DNA from: Xestospongia bergquistia
Lineage: Eukaryota; Porifera; Demospongiae; Haplosclerida; Petrosiidae
Assembly: GCA_963965975.1 (NCBI GenBank)
Contig: OZ014417.1
Span: forward strand, 1,054,001-1,118,000
Length of the DNA stretch: 64,000 bases
Direction of reading: 5' to 3'
The position numbers and the translations under genes are program-made. Shown here one piece after another: positions 33,701 through 47,300 of this stretch. The notes under the pieces were generated by a model. The model was given only the letters and a program-made list of their open reading frames with translations. It made no database searches and was not told the DNA's origin. The number at the start of each line of letters is the position of its first letter. Position 1 is the stretch's first letter.

Positions 33701-36700
33701 TCAAATTTTTAATTCTAGTAACTTGAAGTCAGTATATCTAATTTTATGCTAGATATTATATCAGACAATATTTAGCTATAATTCTCAAGTCCATACTATT
33801 TCTATTGTTATTACTTTGTTAACAAAGAATGGATCTTCTGAAGAGCTCAGGGATGGAGTACAACATCAAATTGCTATGCTAGGCAGACAACTTAGTGTCA
33901 ATATTTCAGTAGCCGAAGTAGACAGATTTGGTAAAACAAATTTAAAGTTATATGTATTTTATTACTATGTTTTTAAGATGGCTGTCCTCCTGACAATACT
34001 GTTATACCATCACATTCTGGCAAGCAAGATCTTGAACTTATTCTTTTCTGGCCTGAAACTAATATTGGAGGAGAAGCTGTAGTGAGCTGTCCTTGTGGAA
34101 ATGGCAGTTCAAGAGGACAAATATTACAAGCTAGTCGATATTGTGGAGGAGACTTTATCAGAGGTGCTGAATGGTCTAAAGGAAATATAGCAGCTTGTAA
34201 TTTCAGTGACTTAGCAAGAGAAATATGTCAGCTGAGAAATGTTTGTTTGTTTATTAGATGTAAATACAGGAAAGTAATCATTATTTACCTCTTTAGCTTC
34301 CTGTAGCTGAGAAAGTAGTACGGTTGGAGAATCTTACAAGTAACAGTGATGTTTTAGGATCAACTGAAGTAACAGCAAGTGTGAGTGTACTAGTGACAGC
34401 TACTGAAGGTGTATCTGGTAATATTACAGTAAGGAATTCTTTCAAATAAATCAGTACCTGTTTTTTATATTGCCTTTAAAGTTAACTACAACATTTTTAG
34501 AAGTTGTTGACAACATATTAGATGTCAATCAAGATACATTACAAACCAGTCAAGAAACCTCTAACACATCAGCTAAGTTAGTTTGTTATTTCAAGTAAAT
34601 ACTAGTACATTTTTGTAGGATATTGGAAGCTATTGAATCAGTTGTGGAGAATATACCACTTACTAATACATCAGAACCTGTTGTAATTTCTCAAAAGTCA
34701 TTTGCTGTATCTGTGCAACAAGTAGACATTGAAGAATTTAAACAATCTGGTCAGACATTCAGTGTAAATTTTGGAGACTTTTCTAATAATAACCAAAGCC
34801 TTAATTCGAATGATCTGACATTTGGAGGATCTAATCAGCAATCAACTGCAGCTATCAATCTACCCAGAAATTTACTAAATGGAATTCCAAACATTACTAA
34901 TAATACTAGAATCACTCATTCAGTATTCATCACTGACTCATTATTCCTGAGGAGAGTGAACAACTTCCAAGAGGTTGGCAGTATCATCATCTCAGCTGCT
35001 GTAGTAGGGACAGATACTATCATAGGACTTAATCCTCCTGTGGGTCTTAGTTTCATGATCAATCCAGTGAGTATAGGACTTTCTATGTGTTTATTAGTTG
35101 TTCTATTGACTTTAGAATATAAATGGTTCATCTCCTCAGTGTTCATTTTGGAATCAATCTTTAGATGGTAAATATGATTTATATATAATAATTTTAATTG
35201 TTACAATAGATGGATATGGAGATTGGTCAAGTAAAGGATGTCATAATATTACCAAGAATGAAACAGAAGTTCTCTGTGAATGTAATCATCTCACAAGCTT
35301 TGCTATATTATTGGTAACAACTGTTTGTTTAATGATATAAATATTTATTTGAATTCAGGATGTGTCTGTGACAGTTGAACCAACAGAGAGAACAGGATTG
35401 ACATTATTCTTGGATGCTGTGACTTATATTGGTATCATTGTATCCCTGGTTTGTATGACAATAACTGTTGTCTCATATCTCTCTAACAAGTAAAATATTA
35501 TTATAGCTACAAATTTGTTGATGTGTGTGTCATGCTTTGTTCTTATAGGGAACTTTGTACTTCTGATCATGGACAACTTCTCCTTAATTTATGTTTTGCT
35601 TTAATTGGTCTTTACATTACATTTATTTTTGCTGTTCACAGTCGAGATGTTCCAGTTCTTTGTGCTGTTACAGGAGCAGTGTTACAGTATTTTTTCCTAG
35701 TGACATTCATGGTGATGGCTGCAGAGGCTATCAACCTGTACATGAATTTAGTGATTGTTCTTGGTAGAAAAATTAATCGCTTTGTTTTGAAGGCTACCAT
35801 TTTATCTTGGAGTGAGTCATTATCAAAATGATTCATTAATATCAAGATGTATTATTTTCTAGTTACTCCATTCTTTATTGTATTGTTCTGCTTTGCTCCC
35901 AATTACAAAAACTACTTGAGTGATCATTTGTAAGTTCATTGTTATAAAATGTGATTACATTCTATATTTTTATAGTTGTCGAGCCTTCAATGTACCATAC
36001 TATATTGGTACAATAATTCCATTTCTGATCATCTACATTTTTAATTGGGTAGTGTTTTTTATTATTGTTGTTTCTCTTATACGAAAGAGTCTTCAGTCTG
36101 ATTCTAAATCGAAGAAAGACAAAGGCAAAAAATCTTTCTTTTATCAACAGCTTATTATAATTACAACATTGTCAATTTTGTTTGGTTTGGGATGGGGTAT
36201 TGGGCTGTTTGCTACTCAAGATATCCATACCAATAAGACAATACGAGACTTGTTTGCTGCGTTGTTTGTGATCTTGACTGCTTTTCATGGTTTGTTCATT
36301 TTCATAATGCACTGTCTTCGTTCAAAGGAAGTAAGAAACACTTGGAAACAATGGGTTTTTAATGTCACAGGCAAAGTCCAGAAACGTTATCATATTGGAA
36401 CAGATAATTCTGGAGTACCACTTAAACCTTTCTCTTCAGGAAAATCCACTTATGATGATATAATTCTAAAGAAACAATCAAGATCTGGAGAAAGTGGAAC
36501 TCTTCAATCTTGTGAACAAAAGGCTCAGAGTACTTCTGTAGATATCTTGACTATAGAGAATAAAGAAGTGAAGATAGAAAGTGATGCATTTGCTGTGACA
36601 ACATTTACTAAGTCTTTTCTTGTTGATGAAGTGGATGAAAAAGAAAATTGCAAAGAGAAGAGGAGGAACAGAATTAATAGAAAAATTAGTCCATCGACTA

Positions 36701-36705
36701 AATAG
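30727..36705 (+). CDS. GPCR-D: adhesion GPCR with Ser-Gly repeat insertion and altered tail
   Basis: Exons: 30727-31213, 31261-31407, 31461-31643, 32261-32554, 32604-32942, 32992-33111, 33160-33447, 33495-33592, 33639-33731, 33765-33930, 33978-34240, 34297-34428, 34482-34576, 34619-35066, 35116-35167, 35210-35313, 35359-35489, 35549-35811, 35863-35929, 35976-36705 (1499 aa). Domain order as in GPCR-C. The N-domain has an insertion of three 8-residue LGSGS-type repeats (24-bp units at 30,853-30,924). The 7TM exon starts KELCTSDHG, where the others have KKLRTSDHG. In the tail about 14 residues are missing after VTGK. A one-base loss in an A-run (AAAGAAAATTGC) then shifts the frame, replacing the acidic [11 protein letters not shown] end by a basic one (CKEKRRNRINRKISPSTK). 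The GPS (CNHLTSF) and HRM are intact. Confidence 0.85.
30853..30924 (+). repeat. Three 24-bp repeats coding Ser-Gly motifs in GPCR-D
   Basis: The unit is ACCGATGCACTGGGCTCAGG plus CTCC, three in a row, coding LGSGS with a variable linker. It is clearly richer in G+C than its surroundings. It lies where the other N-domains have DADSGGGPY. Confidence 0.9.
31644..32260 (+). other. GPCR-D intron with a micro-exon-like piece and inverted Ig remnant
   Basis: At about 31,955-31,979 a 24-nt phase-compatible piece (TTATAACTTCATCACCATCA) is flanked by TTATAG and GTAATG. At about 32,022 the start of an Ig exon follows an AAAG acceptor (ATCTTACTATTAACCCAACA), but a TAG stops it. From about 32,056 to 32,200 the - strand matches the middle of that same Ig exon (reverse complement contains GATACTGGAGATTATCATTC). 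The Ig exon present in E has therefore been broken and partly inverted here. Confidence 0.6.
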
Positions 36706-36742
36706 CTTAGCTAGCTTGTAAGGACATGTTGATTATTATGTG

Positions 36743-36781
<39 letters not shown>

Positions 36782-37407
36782 TAGTTATTGTTTTGTTTTG
36801 ATTTGTATTTTGTAGCAAAGGGACAAATTTAACTTGCTAACCTCATTGTTACATTTCATATCTTAAGAGTTTGTTATCAGACTACTTTAAAGATTGATCT
36901 TCATCAATGACTGAAGTTAGTACTAAATCTGTGACTGATAATCTGGTTATTTTGGATGAGTTATTGAGGTTATAATAGAATGATATATAGATGGATTGAT
37001 AACTCAATGAATGAAAACTATAGATATGTTTGTTTTATATACTAACCAGTTGTAAGAATTTTGAACTTTGTGAGAATTATGAGTCAGCAAATAGACTAAA
37101 TATTGATTATGAAACATTTAGGTGGTTCTACCCAAAAGTGATCTAGTTCTGTTGGTCATATTAAAACAGATCTAATAAATGTTGTCCCCAATACTGACAT
37201 GAGAGGCAATTCTACATACATTATATTATTAATTCAAAGTTAGGCAACCATACATAGTCTTTTTCAAGTGACCATACTACTTGCTTTATCAGCAGTTAGT
37301 TATTATTAATAACTGTATAATAATTATTAATAAGAAATAACCAAATCACATTTTGCTTCTTTACTTAAAACGTTAGTGCTTTTCATTTAACCAGAGTGAC
37401 AGAGAGG
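36706..37407 (+). promoter_or_regulatory. 3' flank of GPCR-D, (TA)n, and upstream block of a dead first exon
   Basis: There is a (TA)n run at about 36,746-36,776. From about 37,120 a shortened form of the conserved block (GTGGTTCTACCCAAAAGTGA) leads to the frameshifted first exon at 37,408. No other gene. Confidence 0.4.
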
Positions 37408-37849
37408 ATGAAGATATCTCTGTTCTTAACAGTTGTACTGATGGCAATGCTGCCATTAGCTACTGGACAATGTCCTCTTTCTACAATAGATGATATATAT
37501 AGAGAAGTGTATACATTAGTTCTTGTTGCAGATTCTGGAGCATCATATGCTCCTGATATGTATCATCACATCACATCAGTATACTTGTCTTGCTCAAGGA
37601 TCAACTAGAGATACTTATTGTAAAGTATCTATTATAGCTACATTTACTCCTAACAGTAGACAATCTCAACAAACACAACACTTTCAGCTACAGTGTTCAA
37701 GTGGTACATGGAATGCAATAACTATTGATGGTTTTGGTCCTCCTTCCTCAAATCTGACACTGAGAACTGGCTGTTTTACTTGTATAGACCAGCATGTTCC
37801 TGATATTGATTCAATTATAATTTGCATAAGTTACACGAAACCTCATTAA
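37408..37849 (+). pseudogene. Frameshifted N-domain first exon
   Basis: ATG 37408 and the signal peptide (MKISLFLTVVLMAMLPLATG) are intact, followed by QCPLSTIDDI. Near 37,560 a small duplication (CATCACATCACATCAG) shifts the frame and the original frame ends at 37,608. The rest of the N-domain ([20 protein letters not shown]) continues in another frame to 37,849. The expected donor is absent, and no exon 2 or EGF follows before the next first exon 490 bp on. It is a single-exon remnant of a lost gene copy. Confidence 0.85.
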
Positions 37850-38339
37850 CCTCGTTGTTACATCTGATAAATTAAGAATTTCTTTTTACACTTTAAAGAT
37901 TGACCTTCTTCAATGGATGAAGTCAGTACTAAATCTATGAGTGATAATCTGGTTATTTTGAATGTGTTGATGGATACCTGAATGAATGAAAACTATAGAT
38001 ACGTTTATTACTATTGCTAATGATGAGGTATGAATGACAAAAGTGGTTTTACCCAAAAGTGATCTTAGTGCCAGGACTACTTCTAGTAGTCATATTAAAA
38101 TACATCCACTAGAGCTTTTGGCAGCAAATGGTGTCTGTCCCTCAGACTGATGTGACAGACAATTCCACATAGATCTATATTATTAATTCAAAGAATTAAT
38201 AAGTAACTATATAGTATTTTGCAAGTAACCATGCCTACTTGCTGTATCAGCAGTTTAGTTATTAATAATAACTGAAGAATTATTAATAAATAATAACTTT
38301 TCAGCAAAGTTATTTAGTACTTTTCATTCAAGCAGAGTG
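37850..38339 (+). promoter_or_regulatory. Upstream block of GPCR-E
   Basis: This carries the conserved elements in order: GTGGTTTTACCCAAAAGTGA (about 38,042), GTGCCAGGAC, TTTGGCAGCAAA, GACAGACAATTCCACATAGA, CTGTATCAGCAG, and an AT stretch ending TTTTCAG, then TTCATTCAAGCAGAGTG next to the start codon. Conservation is seen; promoter function is inferred. Confidence 0.45.
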
Positions 38340-41300
38340 ATGAAGATACCTCTGTTCTTATCAGTTGTAGTGATAGTAATATTGCCATTAGCTACTGGAC
38401 AATCATCTTGTCCTCTCCCTACAGTAGATGACATAGAGAGGGAGTTGGTAGATCTACTTCTTGATGCAGATTCAGGAGGAGGACCATATTCTGCTACTGT
38501 ATCATCACATCAGTATACTTGTCTTGCTCAAGGATCAACTAGAGATACATATCGTAGAGTATCTATTATAGCTACATTTACTCCTAACAGTGGACAAGCT
38601 TCACAAACACAACACTTTCAATTAGAGTGTTCAAGTGGTACATGGAGGGCAAGAACTTTTGATGGTTTTGGTAATCCTCCCTCAAATCCAATGGAAAGAA
38701 TAGATTGTTTTAGTTGTGTACCTGATAATCTTGGTGCTGATTCTAATCATTGTTTACGTAAGTTAATAAGATTGAATAGATTGTAAATATTCCTTTTAAT
38801 ATAGCTTGTAATTCTGCTTGTAACTATGGATCAGGAAGATGTCTATCAAATAGTCCTGTAGTCTGTTGTCCATTCTTTGGTCTTGATAATATGTGTACTA
38901 CATCATGTCCAACTAACTATGTTGCCAGTGTCAATACTAACTTTACATGTGGTAAGTAAACTAATATATATACATATGATACATTGATCCTATAATATAT
39001 AGTCTGCAATCATACCTGTGGTCCTGGTAAAGTTGCTAATGCTACATGTAATGGATGTAATCTGATTGATATCTGTCAACGAGATATACCTTGTCAAAAT
39101 GGAGGATCATGTATATTATTATCTTTCCCTAATAATTACACATGTAATTGCAGTGGTACTGGATATAATGGTACTAATTGTACTGGTAAGTTGTCTATGT
39201 TAGTACATACACTTTGTATTTGTATTTCTTACTGATACATGGTAAGCAAAGGAATTCTAATAAGCCACACTCCCACAACCTTAATTTGAGTTATCATAAC
39301 AAGTATTGTTACTGAACCATATCTTTACTAGGTCCTCCAGTGATAACACCATCAGGATCAGTGATAGTATTATATGGCAATGATCTATTAGTTAAATGTG
39401 AAGCTAGTGGTAATACTCTCTCTTATCAGTGGTTAGATAGTAATGGAGTTATTATCACTACTTCAAATACAAGTCCTCTACTATTGAATATAACTAATGT
39501 GACTCAGTCTGACAGTGGAACATATATCTGCAAAGTAATCTATACCAACTCAGCCACTGAGAACTCAAGTATTCTCATAATAGTTGAAGGTTAGTATTGT
39601 AGTTACAAAGTAAAGAAATGATGTAAATTAAAGGAGTGGATTAGAAACAAGCAATAAGAGCTATTCTCATTTTTATCTTGCTTTTATGGACATTAATTTA
39701 ATAATATATAAAGTATATTAAAATAACTAGTTTTTTTGTCTTCAATGCTCATTTCCAATTCATTTCCTTTCTCTTTGTCTTAAATTCTACCACATTAAGA
39801 TTTTAATTAAATTAACAATAAAAGTGAACTATCATATAAAGCAATTTGTACTGTCCTTATATATGTCATTATTATAAAGATCATGTATGAAAGTCAGAAT
39901 TATAGTAGCAGATTATATTACTATATATACTGCTACTACTAGTGATATCTGTTATTACAACTAACATATTGTAATAAGCAATTTGTATAATATAGCATTA
40001 ACAGTAGTAACCATTGCCCAGTCTCAATGACTACTATAGTGTGTACATTGAGTATCATATTTATTTGTATCTTTTCACTGTGTAGTATATTTCTTAATAT
40101 GGCCTCATATACACATATTGTATAATAACTATGAATAGCCTTAAAATTTTATATTGTACTAAATATCAAAGCACATTATATTGTCCTTAAATATATCATT
40201 ATTATAAAGGTCATGTATGAAAGTCAGAATTATAGTAGCAGATTATATTACTATATATACTGCTACTACTAGTGATATCTGTTATTACAATTAACATATT
40301 GTAAGAACATAGGAATGCCATTAGTGTACACATGTTGTTATTAAACAAATTTTGGTTACTATAGTTTCATCAATGTGATGTATGTGCAGTCTAATTGAGT
40401 TATCCACAAAGCCAAATTATAGTACATAATCCAAACTGAAAGTAATACCCAATAATAGAGGCCACGAGCAAGAGATGGATACTACTTCAACAAAGTATCT
40501 GTAAATAACCAGTAGTCACATATAAGCAAGGGTCTAGTACAGTAATACATGTTTGATTACATTAATACACTCTATAAACTGTATACCTATCTCACAAACT
40601 TACATAACACTAACTTTACAATATATTTTCTTGTTAAAACAAACACTCTAATAATAACATTGTAATACTACAATAATGCTAAGTATTTTCATGAATTACA
40701 ATATGGCTATATATTCTTAGTTTATGAGGGAGTGACTGTCAAGGGCAGAGACAAATTTTCAAAGTAGGGGAGGGTGACTCAGTACAATTAAGCTGCCACA
40801 AAGTAACACATTGGCACTATATGTAGCTATTTATAGTTAATAATAATATTGACTATTTGTTTACAGGGTAGGTATGAATATTACACATACAGAACCTTTA
40901 AGGAATGCACAGGTGAACTAAAGTTCAAAATTAAAAATCTAGAGGGCTACAGGCCCCAGCCCCAACCTTGTCTATATCCTTTCAGTGACAGTATGAACTG
41001 TCTTAAAAATACATTCCCAATCATTAAGTAGATTCATGACTAAGTACACTTAAAAATGAAAATCACTTATTATCATACATAGATGGCTGGAGTACATCAG
41101 CAAGTTCTCATATTATTGGAGCACTGCCTATTCAACTAAAGCAAGGTCTTACACTTGTTATTACTACTGAAGAAAACAAACCAGTCAATTTCACAATCAA
41201 AAACTTAACAGGAACTATATCAAGTGGCTCAGTTACTTCCAATATACCAACAAATGTCACTTTGAATTTAAGTAATACTGTTGATAGTAGGACAGACCGA

Positions 41301-44300
41301 GAGAAAGGTATCATAGTGTCCACAGGATCACGTAGCAAAATATCAGTCTTTGTTGCTGTTAGTGGTAGTGATACAGCAGGTGTCTATCAGAGTTATCCCA
41401 CCTGGGGATATCCTGTCAATGAATATGTTTACTTTGCTATTTCCACTGGTAGTAGCACTGTTGGTTCATTTAGTACTCTTCTCCTTGTATCTGCCAACAA
41501 TGATACTATCATTACTATAACTCCTACAGTTAATATAACTATACCTCATGATCTGAGCCCCACTGGTATTGATGTTATGATAACAAGTGGAAACTCTGTC
41601 ACTATTCAACTGGACTATCTCCAAACATTTTTAATTAACTCACTAAATGATTTAACAGGCTCAAAAGTCATTTCAAACAAACCAATTGCTGTCTACTCAG
41701 GACACACATGTGGTGAAGCACCAACTCCAGGAACATTTGCTTGTGACTTTCTTGGTGAGCAAATACCTCCAACAACATCTTGGGGTAATTCCTTCCTTGC
41801 AAGTCCTTTCTCTACTCGTAAGTCAGGCTATTTGTTGAAGATCATCAGTTCACAACATAATACTAACATCAATATATCTTGTCAATCAAACATCACATAT
41901 GAGATATCATCACTACAGGAAGATGGTACAGCATCACAACTGATCACTGGTCGAAACATTTGTCACATTTATGCAAATAATCCTATTCTTGTAGCACAGT
42001 TTTCTTTGGGACAAAGCCTTGATACAGAAGGTGAAAATTATATTCCTGGTGATCCTGGTGTAGTGATTGTTCCTCCCTTTAAGCATTATGTGACCAGTAC
42101 TATATTTCCTGCTATCACTTTGTTGTCATCTACAAAATATATGAACTTGGCTGTTATTTTATCAAACTTCAATTCTTCCCTAATATTATTAAACAATGTA
42201 TCACTTAGGTCTGAAATATGGACTACAATTAATAGTGATGATGGTAGTAGTATAGTTGGTTATGTATTAACTAATTATTCCCTTTCAAGTGATATTAACA
42301 ATGTAAGTTATCAAGATTCAAGTGCCAGACTCTGTCCACTGATATTTGGTTCAACCTATTCTGTTGGCTACACATATACTGGAGGACTAAACATGATTCC
42401 CTATGGATATGAAGGTATAAAGAAACCATTTTTTATTTAGTGCAATTTCTTTTCTTTGTTTGCTTATTTATTATTTTTCTTTTAAAGATCTTACTGTTAA
42501 TCCAACACCTTTGCTAGCAGTAATAAATGGTGATACTGCTGTTTTAAACTGTAGTGCTAGTGGTAATCCTCCTCCTACTGTACACTGGATATTTCATGGT
42601 AGTAACATAACAAATGATACTGTTAAGTATATTATTACAAATGGAGTCTTAACAATACTGAATGTAGAACTTAATGATACTGGAGATTATCATTGTACTG
42701 CATCTAATGTATACAGATCTGTGAGAGGCACAATTGAGTTAAAAGTTCAAGGTAACTCTACACTTTAAATGTCTAAAATTTATAAACTCTATATTTTATA
42801 GTACCTCCATTTTTTATTAATGTTCTATCAACTAAAACAAATGTTATTCTTGGTGGTAATATGAGTCTCAACTGTACTGCTTATGGTGTTCCTAGACCTA
42901 GTGTGACATGGAGAAAGAATAATAAACACATATCCTCATCTTCCCCTGGCATTACTATTATTAATGATAATATGACAGCTCATGAAGTTACAAGCTACCT
43001 CATATTGAGTGATATTTCTCATAATGACTCAGGAATATATCACTGTAATGCAAGTAATGATTTAGTTGAAGTGAAATCCATCATCTCATCTGGAAGGGTA
43101 TACATTTTAAGTAAGTCTAAAGTTTTGTTATACAAACAATGTTATTATTTGTTATAAATTAGGTCCTCCATCTCTTGTAAAGGGCTTTGTGAACATCACT
43201 AAAAATCAATCAGACACTGTCCAATTGTCTTGTACCTTTTCTGGTCAACCCGTTCCTCAAGTGACATGGTCAAGATCTCAGAACAATGTTGATAAGGAAG
43301 AACTTGATAATAGAACCAACAAAATAACTGTAACTAGTTCTATCAATGATACTACAGTTGTGTCTACATTGAAGATAAATGATATAGAAAAAACAGATGA
43401 AGGGAACTATATTTGTAATGCATCTAATGGTATACCAAACTTGATCCAATCACAAGAATACAACAAAGCCTTTATAACAGTTCAAGGTATTATATATTAT
43501 TTTGATAATAAACAACATCTTTTTCTTTATTTAGTACCACCTACTGTACAACCAGTATCTAACAGAGTCATTGGATTACTTAATGAATTTGTTACTATTT
43601 CATTTACTATCACTAATGATTTCCCAAAAGTGAAAGTATATAACATACAATGGCAAGTTAAACGTTTTAATTCTGACAGATTTATGTTTATTAGCCCTGA
43701 GCTTTTTTTTGATAATCCGCTTTCTTTAATTATCCCCAATGTTCAATTAAGGGATAGAGGATTATATAAAATGTTAGCACAAAATGAAGCAGGGATTGGT
43801 GAAGCAACAATTGTTCTGGATGTATATGGTAAGTCTGAAACTATAGTACTATAGGATTAATTTAATATATCCTCAATGATTTTAGTAACAGCTGCTTTAT
43901 GGAACAATACTGGAGGGACTGTAATAAAAACAAAAGGACAAAATGTTGTGTTCAACTGTACTGCTGATGGTCTTCCACGACCTACTATCGTATGGAGGAG
44001 AAATGGTCAACTTTTATTGAACACTAGTAGATTAAAAATTATATCATCAGAACAGGCCAATAGTTTTCGTTCAAACATTATCCCTGAAGTTCTACAACGT
44101 ACAAATATGCTAGAGATTACAGACTTGAAAGGAAATGATAATGGTAGCTATTCTTGTCGAGCTGATAATGAAGCTAATTTAGGAGTTATATTAACAACAC
44201 CATTTACATTACAAGTATTAGAACGTAAGTGATTAGCTGTTGTTAAATATTAATTATTAAAGATTTCTTTTAGCTCCACCAACCAATTATTGTTTGAGTT

Positions 44301-47300
44301 CTCCATGTGGTAAAAATGGTAAATGTCATAGTTTGAGTAATGGATATTTATGTGATTGTAATGATGGATACACTGGTATCAATTGTGACCAAGGCAAGTT
44401 ATGAATGATTTTGATATCAAGTTTATATTTAAATATAGTTGTAGTGGTAACAGTTCCACCACAAATTACACAGCCTCCTAAAAATACTTCAGGGAATCTC
44501 TACTCCAATACTAACCTTACATGTAAAGCTACTGGTTCTCCTATTCCTACTATTCTATGGTATAAAGATGATGTGTTAATTCCTAATGACAATAGTGATC
44601 CCTCTGTGTTGTTATTCTCTGAATTGGATTTAAGTGATCGAGGATTTTACCACTGTGAAGCTAGAAGTATAATAGATGGAAAAAATGTATTTACAGTTTC
44701 TTCAAGAGTACTTCTAAATATCACAGGTATGAAATATTTTATTTTATGATGTCCACTATTTATTTTAATCCAGATGTTGTTCAGTATGAAGCTGAAATAG
44801 AACTACCAGATGACTTTTATGAGAGAAGTAATTTGAGTATACCTGATAGGATCTCTGATCTTATTTACAAGGTAATTGATGTGTCACAAATGTTATAATC
44901 ATTTTATTTATTATTTAGAGTAACAATTATCTTGCTGGTAGTCGATTGAGCAATACCTCAAACACATCATTTTTCTTCATTCAAATTTTTAATGCTAGTA
45001 ATTTGAAGTCAGTATATCCATTTTTATACTAAATATTATATCAGACAATATTTAGTTATACTGCACAAGTCCATACTATTCCTATTGTTATTACTTTGGT
45101 AACAAAAAGTGGAGCTTCTGAAGAGCTCAGGGATGGAGTACAACATCAAATGGCTATGCTAGGCAGACAACTTAGTGTTAATATTTCAATAGCTGAAGTA
45201 GACAGATTTGGTAAAACATATTTTAATTTATTTTTTGATTATTTTGTTTTTTTAAGATGGTTGTCCTCCTGACAAAACTATCATACCATCACATTCTGGC
45301 AAGAAAGATCTTGAACTTATTCTTTTCTGGCCTGAAACTAATATTGGAGGAGAAGCTGTAGTGAGCTGTCCTTGTGGAAATGGGAGTACAGGAGGACAAA
45401 TATTACAAGCTAATCGATATTGTGGAGGAGACTTTACCAGAGGTGCTGAATGGTCTAAAGGAAATATAGCAGCTTGTAATTTCAGTGACTTAGCAAGAGA
45501 AATATGTCAGCTAAGAAATGTTTGTTCTTTGGATGCAAATACAGGAAAGTAATCATTATTTACCTCTTTAGCTTCCTGTAGCTGAGAGAATAGTACGGTT
45601 GGAGAATCTTACAAGTAACAGTGATGTTTTAGGATCAACTGAAGTAACAGCAAGTGTGAGTGTACTGGTGACAGCTACTGAAGGTGTATCTGGTAATATT
45701 ACAGTAAGGAATTCTTTTAATCAACATAACAGTACCTGTTTTTATATCACCTTTAAAGTTAACTACAACATTTTTAGAAGTTGTTGACAACATATTAGAT
45801 GTCAATCAAGATACATTACAAACCAGTCAAGAAACCTCTAATACATCAGCTAAGTTAGTTTGTTATTTCAAGTAAATACTAGTACATATTTTGTAGGATA
45901 TTGGAAGCTATTGAATCAGTTGTTGAGAATATACCACTTACTAATACATCAGAACCTGTTGTAATTTCTCAAAAGTCATTTGCTGTATCTGTGCAACAAG
46001 TAGACATTGAAGAATTTAAACAATCTGGTCAAACGTTCAGTGTAAATTTTGGAGACTTTTCTAATGAAAATCAAAGCCTTAATTCGAATGATCTGACATT
46101 TGGAGGATCTAATCAGCAATCAACTGCAGCTATAAGTCTACCCAGAAATTTGCTAAATGGAATTCCAAACATTTCTAATAATACTAGAATCACTCATTCA
46201 GTATTCATCACTGACTCCTTATTCCTGAGGAGAGTGGACAACTTCCAAGAAGTTGGCAGCATTATTTTATCAGCTGCAGTAGTAGGGACAGATACTATCA
46301 CGGGACTTAATCCTCCTGTGGGTCTTAGTTTCATGATCAATCCAGTGAGTATAGGATTCCTAAGTGTTTATTAGTTGCTTTCTTAACTTTAGAATATAAA
46401 TGGTTCATCTCCTCATTGTTCATTTTGGAATCAATCTTTAGATGGTAAATGTGATTTATATAGAATAATTTTAATTGTTACAATAGATGAATATGGAGAT
46501 TGGTCAAGTAAAGGGTGTCGTAATATTACCAACAATGAAACAGAAGTTATCTGTGAATGTAATCATCTCACAAGCTTTGCTATATTATTGGTAACAATTG
46601 TTTATTTAATGATATAAATATTTATTTAAAATTCAGGATGTGTCTGTGACAGTTGAACCAACAGAGAGAACAGGATTGACATTGTTCTTGGATGCTGTGA
46701 CTTACATTGGTATCATTGTATCCCTATTTTGCCTGATTATAACTATTATCTCATATCTCTCTAACAAGTAAAATACTATAGTGTTAATAAGTTGTTATGT
46801 TTTGTTTTTACAGGAAACTTCGTACTTCTGATCACGGACAACTTCTTCTTAATTTATGTTTTGCTTTAATTGGTCTTTACATTACTTTTATTTTTGCTGT
46901 TCACAGTCGAGATGTTCCAGTTCTCTGTGCTGTTACAGGAGCAGTGTTACAGTATTTTTTCTTGGTGACATTCATGGTGATGGCTGCAGTGGCTATCAAC
47001 CTGTACATGAATTTAGTGATTATTCTTGGTCAGAAAATTAGCCATTTTGTTTTGAAGGCTACTATTGCATCTTGGAGTAAGTACTGATAGTGTTGTTATT
47101 ATTTAATTCATTTTTTTCTGTGTTAGTAATTCCATTCTTTATTGTGTTGTTCTGCTTTGCTCCCAATTACAAAAACTACTTGAGTGATCATTTGTGAGTA
47201 AAATTAAAGTTTAATTTCAAGTGTTATTACATTTATCACTTACAGTTGTCGTGCTTTTAATATTCCATATTATGTTGGTATGGTGGTACCATTTTTGATC

